Shown piece by piece: positions 33,193 to 45,636 of a DNA stretch of 64,000 nt; the stretch's first letter is position 1, and each line of letters begins with the position of its first letter. Where the stretch lies: the NCBI RefSeq assembly GCF_014250515.1, contig NZ_CP060202.1, forward strand, positions 178,501 to 242,500. Reading direction: 5' to 3'. Source of the DNA: Hymenobacter sediminicola (GTDB lineage Bacteria > Bacteroidota > Bacteroidia > Cytophagales > Hymenobacteraceae). The notes under the pieces were generated by a model, which was not told the DNA's origin, did no database searches, and was given only the letters and a program-made list of their open reading frames with translations. Made by a program: the position numbers and the translations under genes.

Positions 33193-35721
33193 TCACAGCC
33201 GGAACTGTAAGCTGAATTTCACCCCAAAGTTACGAGCCCCGGGCGAGTTACGATAGGTAAGTCGATGAAGCAAGTCAACGCGGGCTACCCGAAAGATATT
33301 TTCCACGCCATAGCCCACTTCAGCATAAGGTAGGCGTCCCAGTGGCTGAAACCGGGGCAGTGGCTCGCCACTTTCGGGGTCGAGGCGCGGAATAATGGCA
33401 TCGTTGGCGCGGGCTACGGCCCCGTACAGTATGTTGCCGGTGGCTACCAAGCGCCAGTTGAGTTTCTTGATAGCAGGTACCGAGTTGAGGAGAAAGCCTT
33501 CAAAATGATGGTCGAGACGCAGGGCTACATACCGGTCACTCACGAACTCGAAGTAGCGCATCAGGTTATAGGCGCCGGCATTGTAGAACGGCGACTGGTT
33601 ACCGAGGTGTGCTTTCAGCACCGGATACGGCACGGTGCTCGGGATGTACCCTGCATCGAGCGTGTAGGTGCTCCGCCCCAACTGGCCCAGCCGCACGCTT
33701 TGCGTCACCAGCAGATTGAGCTTATGGTAGCGGAAGTCGCCGCCCAAGAACCGGTTGAGGCCCAGCGTGTAGCGTAGCGTCGTGACCGGCAGTCGCTTCA
33801 GTCCGATGGACGTGCGGCGGTTCTGATTTTCGTTCTGTACCAGCACTTCGTCGGGCCCGTAGCGCGACTCCAGTACAATCTCCGAAACGCCGAACTGGTC
33901 TTCAGTAGGAGCTCCCAGCCGCGAGTCGCCGGTGTAGTAGGCAAAGCGGTAGAGCGGGCGGAACTGCTGGTGGCGGAAGGTTACTTTCTGGGTGAAGCCC
34001 CGGAACAGATCCGACTGCAGCGACAGAGAAGACAGGTCGCGCAGGATAGGGCGGCCCCGATCAATGTTGCCGAGGCGAGCCGAGGCCTCAAACAGTGGAT
34101 TTTCAAGGGCGTAGTCGTTATCAAGTAACGCTACCTGGTCCAGGTCGTGGCGGTATTCGAAGCCGATGGTAGTCCAGGTGCGGCGGTCGAGGACGTGGGT
34201 AGCCCGGGCGCCGTACTTGAAGCGGCCGTCGCGGGTGCCGTAGGCCAAATAGGCGCGTAGTGTCCAGTCGCGGCTGATTTCGGGGGTAGTTCGGAACCCA
34301 ATGCGGGGCCGCAGCCCTTCAATGTTGTTGTAGCCGAGCGTGGCCAGTACCGGCCCTACATCGAATTTGCCCACCCGGTAGTAGCCGTTCACTACCACAT
34401 CGGCCACTTCCAGCAGCGAGCGGACCGCCGGCAGTTTGCGCACCGAGTCCAGTACCATTAGCGTGCGTTGCTCCTGCACTGAAAGGGTATCGGGCCGGTT
34501 CTTCTCAAAAAAGTCGGCGGGCAGCTTCGGGGCGTTGGTCACGGTTTCCAGCGGCCGGTCGTAGAAGGCCAGCGGGTGCGGCTTCTGCGCCTCAAAAGCT
34601 GAATTGACGGTGACGAAGCGAGCCACTACGCCGGTGCTCTGCTTGGTAGGCCGGATGCCGACCACCACGCGGGTACGCAATGGCAGCCACGGCCCGGCAG
34701 CCGTTGGGGTCAGCTCCTGCCACACCCGAATCTGATCAATGAAGTTGAGGTTAGCCTCCGGACTCACATGCACATTGATGCGGCGCAGGGCATACGTATC
34801 GGCCGTAATCCAGATAGTGCCAGTGAAGGCCAAATCCTGCGGCCGGCGCGGCGTCACGGCCAGCTGGTAGCAGTAGTCCTTGCCGATGAACAGCGAGTCC
34901 TGCAGCTCATATTCGTAGGAGAACTTCCAGCCGTCAGCAATCGGCGACACGAAGTCCTTGCCCATGATCTGCTGCCAGTTGCGGTAGAAGTCCCAGTCCT
35001 GAAACGACGAGCCTGTAACCTGCGAAACCACTGAGCCTTCACGCGGGGCCATGCCGCGCATCTGGGTATGCCGGATTTCCTCGCGCCGCCGCACTGGCTG
35101 GCGCAGCACATAGTAGCGGGAAAGCATCTCAGAGGCGAAAATAGGAACCACCGGCTTGCCATCGGCTCCGCGCTCCAGCCCCAGGCTGTCGGCTACGGCG
35201 GTCATCTGGCGCAGCACTTTGCGCCGGCTTACTTGGTCAGGTAGGTTGTTGAGGCTGATTTCGGTGCGGTTGTAGGAATCGAACTCGAAGGCATCCAGCT
35301 GCTGCTTGTTGTTGCGGTCCTTGTGCTGCTGCACGCGACGCATAATCACGTAGGCCGGGTTTTCGTGGGGGCGTACTACCACTTCCCCCAGCGATACAGC
35401 TCCTGAGCCCAGCGCAAAATCAATGGTTTGGCGGGCCGCCTGGCGTTTTAGCGCTTTTCGGAGCGGAGCAAAACCCATTGCTGAAGCCACCAGCGTATCG
35501 GCAGGCGCCGTGCTGAGCTGGTAGCGGCCGTTTTCGTCGGCGGTAGCGCCGGTTGTAGTGCCGGGCACGAATACGGACGCAAACGGAACCGGCTTGCCAG
35601 TAGCAGCCTCCGTAATGCGGCCTGTTACCTGCAGTTGTTGCGCCCAGCCTGCTGGTGCTCCTGCCAGCAGCAGTGCCCAAAACAAGGTAAAATAGCTGAT
35701 GCGCGAGTACAATAGAAGCAA
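33193..35721 (-). CDS. DUF5686 / carboxypeptidase-like regulatory domain outer-membrane protein
   Basis: An 842-residue outer-membrane protein. The signal peptide ends GWAQ (about residue 28). Residues 30-110 form a carboxypeptidase-regulatory-like Ig domain (VTGRITEAATGKPVPFASVFVPGTTTGATADENGRYQL), then a DUF5686 region (ENPAYVIMRRVQQHKDRNNKQQLDAFEFDSYNRTEI), and a C-terminal barrel ending in aromatic/hydrophobic FSLQFRL. This combination is widespread in Bacteroidota and its function is unassigned; surface transport or stabilisation roles are guesses. Confidence 0.9.
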   Translation of the reverse strand: MLLLYSRISYFTLFWALLLAGAPAGWAQQLQVTGRITEAATGKPVPFASVFVPGTTTGATADENGRYQLSTAPADTLVASAMGFAPLRKALKRQAARQTIDFALGSGAVSLGEVVVRPHENPAYVIMRRVQQHKDRNNKQQLDAFEFDSYNRTEISLNNLPDQVSRRKVLRQMTAVADSLGLERGADGKPVVPIFASEMLSRYYVLRQPVRRREEIRHTQMRGMAPREGSVVSQVTGSSFQDWDFYRNWQQIMGKDFVSPIADGWKFSYEYELQDSLFIGKDYCYQLAVTPRRPQDLAFTGTIWITADTYALRRINVHVSPEANLNFIDQIRVWQELTPTAAGPWLPLRTRVVVGIRPTKQSTGVVARFVTVNSAFEAQKPHPLAFYDRPLETVTNAPKLPADFFEKNRPDTLSVQEQRTLMVLDSVRKLPAVRSLLEVADVVVNGYYRVGKFDVGPVLATLGYNNIEGLRPRIGFRTTPEISRDWTLRAYLAYGTRDGRFKYGARATHVLDRRTWTTIGFEYRHDLDQVALLDNDYALENPLFEASARLGNIDRGRPILRDLSSLSLQSDLFRGFTQKVTFRHQQFRPLYRFAYYTGDSRLGAPTEDQFGVSEIVLESRYGPDEVLVQNENQNRRTSIGLKRLPVTTLRYTLGLNRFLGGDFRYHKLNLLVTQSVRLGQLGRSTYTLDAGYIPSTVPYPVLKAHLGNQSPFYNAGAYNLMRYFEFVSDRYVALRLDHHFEGFLLNSVPAIKKLNWRLVATGNILYGAVARANDAIIPRLDPESGEPLPRFQPLGRLPYAEVGYGVENIFRVARVDLLHRLTYRNSPGARNFGVKFSLQFRL

Positions 35722-35911
35722 GTAGATAGGCCGATAAGAACCTGAGAGCGAAGGACAGAGCAGGCGTAAGATACAGAATCCGGCTGCTCATGCGCCAGAA
35801 ATCTTCAATATATCCGGCAAATTTCTGGTGCTCTTTCTACGCTGAAGTTATGGCCAGCAACTTCTTGCTGCTATTGGGGAAATATCTACTGATGAGCCGC
35901 ACAGCACATGA

Positions 35912-35947
35912 AAAAACCCGCCCCAGCTTACGCCAGGACGGGTTTTT
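35912..35947. terminator. Hairpin terminator
   Basis: AAAAACCCG (35912-35920) and CGGGTTTTT (35939-35947), T-run on both strands. Confidence 0.7.
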
Positions 35948-35971
35948 GTCGGAGCAGCCGAAGATCGGGGC

Positions 35972-37105
35972 TTAATTATTCTGATAATCAACAGGCTCTT
36001 TTGTGTGCACCCCTTGCTCCTGCAACGACGGGTAGTCGATGTAGCCTTTGTCGCCGGGCACGTAGAATGTGGCGGGGTCGGGAGTGTTGAGGGCGGCCCC
36101 GATGCGGAAGCGCTCCACCAAGTCGGGGTTGGCAATGAACGGCACGCCAAAAGCAATTACGTCAGCTTCCTTGTTGGCCAACGCCTCTTCTGCGGTTTCT
36201 TGGGTGTAGCCACCGTTTAGGATAAAAGTGCCGTTGAAAATCTTGCGCAGGTGCGCGGCTACGGCCGGCGCCTGCGGTTGCGCCATCGGGTGGCCGGGCA
36301 GGGCCTCGATAACGTGCAGGTAGGCTAGGTTGAACTGGTTGAGCTGTTCGGTGAGGTAGCTGAACGTTTTCACTGGGTCCGAGTCCTGGATACTGGCGCT
36401 GCCTTGCGGCGAGAGGCGGATGCCCACCCGGTCGGCACCCAGTTCGTCTACTACGGCCTGCACCACTTCCAGAGCAAAGCGGGCACGGTTTTCCAGGCTG
36501 CCGCCGTACGCATCGGTGCGCTGGTTCGAGCCATCCTGGATGAACTGGTCGAGCAGGTAGCCGTTGGCCCCGTGAATCTCGGCGCCATCAAAGCCGGCTA
36601 GTTTGGCGTTGCGGGCAGCCTGGCGGAACTGGTCTACCACTCCTGGAATTTCGTTCAGTTCCAGTGCGCGTGGTGCGGGAACATCCTCGAAGCCCTGGCC
36701 GGTAAAAGCCTTGGCGCCTTCCGGCTTGATGGCCGAGGGGCCTACGGGCAGTTCGCCGTTATGGAAAAAAGGGTGCGACACGCGGCCCACGTGCCAGAGT
36801 TGAATGAACATGCGGCCCCCTGCCGCATGCACGGCATCTGTTACTTTCTTCCAGGCTGCTACCTGCTCTGCGGTGTAGATACCGGGTGTGTTGATATAGC
36901 CCACGCCTTGAGCGGATACCTGCGAGCCTTCCGTGATGATGAGGCCTGCCGAAGCGCGCTGCACGTAGTATTTCACTACAGATTCGGTGGGGGCAGTGGC
37001 CTTATTGGTGGCGCGGCTGCGCGTCATGGGAGCCATGGCGAAGCGGTTGGGCAGGGTAAGCGCACCCACTTGCACGGGCGTAAAAAGATGGCGAGTCTGG
37101 CTCAT
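35972..37105 (-). CDS. Alkene reductase, old yellow enzyme (NemA/OPR type)
   Basis: A 377-residue FMN ene-reductase with a TIM barrel. LFTPVQVGALTLPNRFAMAPMTRSRA at the start, FIQLWHVGRVSH, IHGANGYLLDQFIQDGSNQRTDAYGG (active-site His-Asn pair of the NemA/plant OPR class) and VIAFGVPFIANPDLVERF are all typical. It likely reduces nitroesters, enones or maleimides with NADPH, in detoxification. It differs from the YqjM-type paralogue at 10654-11721 (His-His), so this organism has two OYE subclasses. Confidence 0.95.
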   Translation of the reverse strand: MSQTRHLFTPVQVGALTLPNRFAMAPMTRSRATNKATAPTESVVKYYVQRASAGLIITEGSQVSAQGVGYINTPGIYTAEQVAAWKKVTDAVHAAGGRMFIQLWHVGRVSHPFFHNGELPVGPSAIKPEGAKAFTGQGFEDVPAPRALELNEIPGVVDQFRQAARNAKLAGFDGAEIHGANGYLLDQFIQDGSNQRTDAYGGSLENRARFALEVVQAVVDELGADRVGIRLSPQGSASIQDSDPVKTFSYLTEQLNQFNLAYLHVIEALPGHPMAQPQAPAVAAHLRKIFNGTFILNGGYTQETAEEALANKEADVIAFGVPFIANPDLVERFRIGAALNTPDPATFYVPGDKGYIDYPSLQEQGVHTKEPVDYQNN

Positions 37106-37310
37106 GTATAGAAACGGTTTCAGGAATCAGCTGTGTGCCGATTCGCGAACTGTAACTGATGTTGCTACACATATGTTTTCGACTTCACTATTTTTTTCTA
37201 CTACCTCTTCAAGCAGGTGCGGGCAACAGGCACAAAGCACAGCTTACTGCTGAGTAATATCCTGAAACTCTAGATACATCTACCTGGCTGGAGGCAGTAA
37301 TTCGTACTGT

Positions 37311-38396
37311 TTATTGCACCACCACTTCCACGCGGCGGTTGCGGGGGCGTTGCTGCGGGTCACGGTTGTCCACTATGGGGTGGGTGCCGCCGTAGCCACG
37401 GGCCGTTAGCCGCACCGAGTCGATGCCTTGCTGCACGAGGTACTGCCGCACCACGCGTGCCCGCTGCTCGGACAGGCGCAGGTTGAGAGCAACATCTCCC
37501 ACATTATCCGTGTGGCCTCCTATTTCGAGGCGCAGTGTAGGCTGAGCCCGCAACGTACGGGCCAATTCATTCAGCACCGGCCGCGACGAGGGCAGCAGTG
37601 CAGCTGTACTCTGCGTGAAATACAAGTTAGGCAGCGTAACAGCGGAACCAGCCCGTAATGCACCTAAGTCAGGTAGCGTGGCAGCCGTATCCGTAGTAAC
37701 GTTGGCACGGGGTGGGGCTACATCCGCCGTTGCTCTGGACTGCGCTACCGCCACCGACCGGCGTGTTTGGCGCGCGGCAGCGGCGGGCCGGGGCGCCGGC
37801 TGCACCGCAACAGGTGGCGCGGGTGCGGGTCTGGTGGGCGGGCGAGTGGGTTCAGGAATCGGTTTAGCCGTGGCCGGAAGAGCGGCAAAAAGCTGTTGCT
37901 GGCTAACGGGCTGGAATTCAGATGTTGGCTGGTCGGTGCGGCGCCACTGTAGCAGTGCCCTTGACTCCCAGCGGTTCTGAAAATATTCGACTCGCAACGG
38001 ATAGTAGCGGCCTCCTTCCAGCCGAATGCGCACGGAAGCCGGCACGTGGTCCTGGTCGCGCCAGAAATCGATGAGGCGTTTCCTGCCCAGCCAGAAACGC
38101 AGCCCGTCATCCATCACGGTACTGAACTCATACTCGCCGGTTTCAGGCACCAGCAGCCAGCCTTCCCAGCGCACCGAGAAATATTCGGCCTGCACCCCGG
38201 GCGCAGGCGGCTTCTTGTCCCAGTTGAAATCAATAGCTGCGTCGGAGCGGGTAAGCACCTTCTGCTCGAAATTCATCCCATTGTAATACGTGCCCTGCAG
38301 GCCAGTACCGGCCGGCATTTTCTGTGCCAGGCTATTTCCGGCCCATAGGAGCAGCCCCGGCAGCACAACAGTGTAGAAACGAAGTAGCATAGTCAA
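37311..38396 (-). CDS. PA14-OmpA fusion, peptidoglycan-associated surface protein
   Basis: A 361-residue exported protein. Signal peptide ends NSLAQ (about residue 25). Residues 30-170 form a PA14-like module (TGLQGTYYNGMNFEQKV, VRWEGWLLVPETGEYEFSTVMDDGLRFWLGRKRLIDFW, GRYYPLRVEYFQNRWES), usually a carbohydrate-binding fold. A Pro/Ala/Arg-rich linker (about 180-235) leads to an OmpA_C peptidoglycan-binding domain (IGGHTDNVGDVALNLRLSEQRARVV, GYGGTHPI, RNRRVEVVV). It would tether a glycan-binding head to the wall. Start 38396 or 38390. Confidence 0.9.
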   Translation of the reverse strand: MTMLLRFYTVVLPGLLLWAGNSLAQKMPAGTGLQGTYYNGMNFEQKVLTRSDAAIDFNWDKKPPAPGVQAEYFSVRWEGWLLVPETGEYEFSTVMDDGLRFWLGRKRLIDFWRDQDHVPASVRIRLEGGRYYPLRVEYFQNRWESRALLQWRRTDQPTSEFQPVSQQQLFAALPATAKPIPEPTRPPTRPAPAPPVAVQPAPRPAAAARQTRRSVAVAQSRATADVAPPRANVTTDTAATLPDLGALRAGSAVTLPNLYFTQSTAALLPSSRPVLNELARTLRAQPTLRLEIGGHTDNVGDVALNLRLSEQRARVVRQYLVQQGIDSVRLTARGYGGTHPIVDNRDPQQRPRNRRVEVVVQ

Positions 38397-38561
38397 CCAT
38401 TAATGGGAAACAGAAACGACCAACTAGGAAACGATACTATATGCCAGCAATTATATTAATTCAGCTCAAAACTTCTTTGCTCTTCCGGCTGGCTCCTGGC
38501 TTGCTAGGCCTCTTTTCTACGAATTGAAATTTGAAGATTCCGGTTGTATCTTCGCTGTGTT

Positions 38562-38673
38562 ACTTATCCAGAAAGACCGAGGGACTGGGCCCGACGACGT
38601 CTTAGCAACCTGAAATAAAACAAGGTGCTAATTCCCTTTCCAGGGCCTTTGCGGGCAATGGAAGAAGATAAGT
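38562..38673 (+). promoter_or_regulatory. SAM-I (S-box) riboswitch upstream of metH
   Basis: P1 closes ACTTATC (38562-38568) with GATAAGT (38667-38673). P2 pairs AAGAC with GTCTT. The conserved core GAGGGACTGG, GCAACC and the AAGGTGCTAATTCC segment match the S-box consensus. It senses S-adenosylmethionine and should shut metH off when SAM is high. An ATG at 38659 lies inside the aptamer, so it is not the metH start. I see no strong terminator between 38674 and 38747; the expression platform is unclear. Confidence 0.9.
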
Positions 38674-38747
38674 ACGGAACCGGCCTTCGCGCCCGGCTCT
38701 TTCTGGATAGGCACTTTTTGCCGCTGATTCCCCTTAGAAGAGCCGAT

Positions 38748-42476
<3,729 letters not shown>

Positions 42477-42617
42477 CGCGAATTGTCTGTGTACAGTACG
42501 CTGCTGATGTTGTAGTTTAATCAACTGAAACAGCGCTTCTTATTCCCAGTAACGAAGTGCAAAGCACAAGCTTCGCGCTACATCCCACGACTCGCCACCT
42601 GACAGTTGGCGCTCCTG

Positions 42618-43574
42618 ATGAAAGTAACCGAACACCTGAACCGCGCCGAAGGCAAAACGCTGTTTTCCTTCGAGGTTCTCCCCCCAAAAAAGGGCGAGAA
42701 CATCCAAAATCTGTTCTCCAACATCGAGCCGCTGATGGAGTTCAAGCCGCCGTTTATTGACGTCACGTACCACCGCGAGGAGTACGTGTACCGCCAGCAT
42801 CCCAACGGTCTGCTGGAAAAGAAAACTGTGCGCAAGCGGCCCGGCACTGTGGGCATCTGCGCGGCCATCAAAAACCGCTTCGACGTAGACACCGTGCCGC
42901 ACCTGATCTGCGGCGGCTTTTCCAAGGAGGAGACAGAAAATGCCCTCATCGACCTGCATTTTCTGGGCATCGACAACGTGTTGGCTCTGCGTGGCGACCC
43001 TATCAAATCCGAAGGCAACTTCATTCCCAATCCTGACGGCCACGCATATGCTTGCGACCTGATTGGGCAAGTGGCGGACCTGAACAAAGGAGCGTATCTG
43101 GATGAAAAGCAGGATGATGTGTGGGCTACCAGCTTTTGTATCGGTACGGCCGGCTACCCCGAAAAGCACTTCGAGTCGCCAAACTACGGGGCCGATTTGC
43201 GCTATCTTAAGCACAAAGTGGACCGCGGCGCCGACTATATCGTGACGCAGATGTTCTTCGACAACGAGCAGTTTTTCGCCTTCGAGAAGCGCTGCCGCGA
43301 AGCCGGTATTACGGTGCCTATCATCCCCGGCCTCAAGCCGCTCACTACCAAAAGCCAACTCACCATGCTGCCGCGTGCCTTCTACCTCAACATTCCAGAG
43401 GAGTTGGCTGATGCCGTACATTTGGCCCCAGACAACACAGCAGCCCGCGAAATCGGGATTGAATGGTGCATCAACCAAAGCAAGGAGCTAATGGCCCACG
43501 GTGTGCCGGTGCTGCACTACTATAGCATGGGCAAGTCGGAGAGTATCCGGCGGGTGGCGGCGGCTTTATTTTAG
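42618..43574 (+). CDS. metF: Methylenetetrahydrofolate reductase
   Basis: A 318-residue FAD enzyme making 5-methyl-THF, the methyl donor for MetH upstream. Family motifs are FSFEVLPPKKGENIQNL, IDVTYHRE, HLICGGFSKEETENALIDLHFLGIDNVLALRGDP (folate/FAD region), FCIGTAGYPEKH, GADYIVTQMFFDN and PIIPGLKPL. The start at 42618 (MKVTEHLNRAEGK) is standard. It is probably transcribed with metH and thus SAM-responsive. A 31-bp perfect hairpin ends the unit. Confidence 0.97.
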   Translation: MKVTEHLNRAEGKTLFSFEVLPPKKGENIQNLFSNIEPLMEFKPPFIDVTYHREEYVYRQHPNGLLEKKTVRKRPGTVGICAAIKNRFDVDTVPHLICGGFSKEETENALIDLHFLGIDNVLALRGDPIKSEGNFIPNPDGHAYACDLIGQVADLNKGAYLDEKQDDVWATSFCIGTAGYPEKHFESPNYGADLRYLKHKVDRGADYIVTQMFFDNEQFFAFEKRCREAGITVPIIPGLKPLTTKSQLTMLPRAFYLNIPEELADAVHLAPDNTAAREIGIEWCINQSKELMAHGVPVLHYYSMGKSESIRRVAAALF

Positions 43575-43576
43575 CC

Positions 43577-43648
43577 GAGACAGTAAGCAGAAATACGCAG
43601 ACGGACCAGCCGCGACGGGTCCGTCTGCGTATTTCTGCTTACTGTCTC
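43577..43648 (+). terminator. Very long perfect hairpin (31-bp stem) after metF
   Basis: Arms 43577-43607 and 43618-43648 are exact reverse complements with a 10-nt loop. It starts immediately after the metF stop. It is far longer than an ordinary terminator stem. Confidence 0.75.
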
Positions 43649-43661
43649 ACCTCTCAAGTTT

Positions 43662-44147
43662 TTGCTTTTGGATACGCTGAATGAGCTATTTGAGCGTCTG
43701 CGCGTGGCTACTACGCCTACCGAGATAGAGGCCCTGCAAAACGGTATCTGGCAGCTATGGCTGGCCACGGGTAATCAGCGGCTGGACAAGCATCTGGAGG
43801 CCGGTATGCGGGCTATGGCTGCCGGCGACTATAGCCACGCCATTGCAGATTTTACGGTACTGGTGGAGGAGCACCCCACGTATGCAGAAGGCTGGAATAA
43901 GCGCGCAACTGCCTACTACCTGCGAGGAGAATACCGCGCCTCCATCAGCGACATTCAGCAGACACTTCGCCTGGAACCGCGCCATTTTGGGGCACTGAGC
44001 GGCTGGGCGACAATGATCCGCATGCTCGGCGACGATGCAGGCGCCTTGCGCGTGTTGTTGCGCCTGCAGCGCATCTGCCGCCACTGGCCGGGCCTGCAGG
44101 CCCAGTTGCACGATTTGCGCAACCGATTAGGGGATACAGAAAGCTAA
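43662..44147 (+). CDS. TPR-repeat protein with TTG start
   Basis: A 161-residue tetratricopeptide protein. TPR-like helix pairs cover about residues 43-130 (AGMRAMAAGDYSHAIADFTVLVEEHPTYAEGWNKRATAYYLRGEYRASISDIQQTLRLEPRHFGAL). TPR proteins scaffold protein-protein contacts. No ATG precedes the conserved N-terminal helix; TTG at 43662 (or 43668), just 14 bp after the long hairpin, is the best start. An internal ATG near residue 49 would cut the first repeat. Confidence 0.8.
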   Translation: MLLDTLNELFERLRVATTPTEIEALQNGIWQLWLATGNQRLDKHLEAGMRAMAAGDYSHAIADFTVLVEEHPTYAEGWNKRATAYYLRGEYRASISDIQQTLRLEPRHFGALSGWATMIRMLGDDAGALRVLLRLQRICRHWPGLQAQLHDLRNRLGDTES

Positions 44148-44390
44148 ATAGACGGGTTTGTATATGTGTGAGGACATTTGTAAATTTCCGGAGTCTAACC
44201 TGCTGCCTTTCAGTGTATCAATAGGTTGTTTGGTCATATAAAGCGCCTTCTAAGGTGTTCCAAGTGATAAAGCATCCAGTTGGGACAAGGAACAGCAAAA
44301 AGGTTGATATTGGATTTAAATATTATTTTTTTGCTCTTGCGGTTTACTGCCTAATCCCCCCAGGCTTGCCGTACCTCTTCCCACCCACGC

Positions 44391-44978
44391 ATGAAACACG
44401 CTTACACTTTAGGGGCACTCTGTGCCCTTTCACTGCTATTGATAAGCCCTGATACTACCGCCCAGCGCCGCAAAAGCGACCTGGAAGCCGGCGAAATGGT
44501 GAAAGGAAAAAAAGTAGGTGTCTGGGAATATTTCAGCCTGACCCGCGACGGCCGACAGGTGCTAGTACAACGCTACGACCATACCGCCAACAAACTCATT
44601 TTTTACCGGCCTATCGAGGACATTCCGTATGAAACGGAGGTGCAGCCAGGCCAATGGACCCGGACGCGCGTGGAACAGCCGCCGCTTTTTATTGGCGGTG
44701 AAGCGGCACTAGCAGCCTATATGGCCCGCCTCAACTACCCGCAGCAAGCCCAAAGCCGCAATATTCAGGGCCGCGTGCTGGTTTCTTTTGCCATTGATAC
44801 GCTGGGCCGTGCTACCTCCCACAAAGTTCTGATGGGTATTGGGGGCGGGTGCGACGAAGAGGCGCTACGTCTTAGCCGTACTATTCCGGCGCAGTGGATT
44901 CCGGCCCGCCTGAATGGCCGTGCCGTGCCGGTGGTGTATGAACTACCGTTTACGTTTCGGCTTCAGGCACCGCGTTAG
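44391..44978 (+). CDS. Secreted TonB C-terminal domain protein
   Basis: A 195-residue exported protein. Signal peptide ends TTAQ (about residue 24). The C-terminal ~95 residues are a TonB_C domain: FIGGEAALAAYMARLNYPQQAQSRNIQGRVLVSFAIDTLGRATSHKVLMGIGGGCDEEALRLSRTIPAQWIPARLNGRAVPVVYELPFTF. There is no retained membrane anchor or Pro-rich span, so it is not a normal energy transducer. Such soluble TonB_C proteins are common in Bacteroidota and their role is unclear. The N-terminal part contains KGKKVGVWEYF, a MORN-like turn. Confidence 0.85.
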   Translation: MKHAYTLGALCALSLLLISPDTTAQRRKSDLEAGEMVKGKKVGVWEYFSLTRDGRQVLVQRYDHTANKLIFYRPIEDIPYETEVQPGQWTRTRVEQPPLFIGGEAALAAYMARLNYPQQAQSRNIQGRVLVSFAIDTLGRATSHKVLMGIGGGCDEEALRLSRTIPAQWIPARLNGRAVPVVYELPFTFRLQAPR

Positions 44979-45036
44979 CCGCAGTATGCCGCGTATAGCC
45001 TAACCTCAACCGGCCCTACCTGCGTACATTGGCTCC

Positions 45037-45576
45037 ATGAACCTGTTCCTAACCTTTCGCCTCCTGACAGCCACGAGTGTGGCGGCCGTTCTGCTCACCG
45101 CCTGCGACTCTACTCCGCGTGAGCGGCAGGAAGCAGTGCGCGAAGAAGCCCGCAACCTCGACACGCTGGCCAACCGAGCCGCTGATAAGCTGCGCACTGT
45201 AGGCCGCCGGGCTGCTCGCTTCGATTCAGTGTCGCGGGAGCGAAGCCGCCAGCCGCTCGATACGGTGGCCGCCCGCGCCTTTGCCAGCCAGCTGCTGGGC
45301 AGCTACGGCAACATCGAACAACTGACGCCGACCACTATTGAGCCGGCGTTCGTGCAGTTTATGCAGCAGGTACGCACTAACCGCAAGCAGTGGACCCAGC
45401 GCGACTGGGACTATGCCACGGCGCTCAGCCGCCGCCTCAATGGGCGGTTTCGTACCATTCGGCTCGATATCAGAGGCCGCGACGAGTTACACATCCGGGC
45501 ACTACAGACCGAGTTTACGGCGCTTGAAACGGGCCGCGACGTGAAAGACCTTGGCGACGCGGTAAAGGAAAAATAA
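45037..45576 (+). CDS. Hypothetical lipoprotein
   Basis: A 179-residue predicted lipoprotein with lipobox LLTAC at about residue 23. The mature part is charged and helical (RERQEAVREEARNLDTLANRAADKLRTVGRRAARFDSV), possibly coiled. No family recognised. A hairpin terminator lies 25 bp past its stop. Confidence 0.72.
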   Translation: MNLFLTFRLLTATSVAAVLLTACDSTPRERQEAVREEARNLDTLANRAADKLRTVGRRAARFDSVSRERSRQPLDTVAARAFASQLLGSYGNIEQLTPTTIEPAFVQFMQQVRTNRKQWTQRDWDYATALSRRLNGRFRTIRLDIRGRDELHIRALQTEFTALETGRDVKDLGDAVKEK

Positions 45577-45600
45577 CCAGCCACAACTCAATGTGTAATG

Positions 45601-45622
45601 AGCCCCGCCGCAGTGCGGGGCT
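45601..45622 (+). terminator. Rho-independent terminator
   Basis: AGCCCCGC (45601-45608) and GCGGGGCT (45615-45622), followed by TTCTTTTT. It decides the next gene's start: the upstream ATG at 45598 lies within this element. Confidence 0.82.
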
Positions 45623-45636
45623 TTCTTTTTCCGGCA

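Noticed and set aside
42540..43478. 312-codon frame opposite metF.
   Set aside because: Antisense shadow of a highly conserved enzyme gene.
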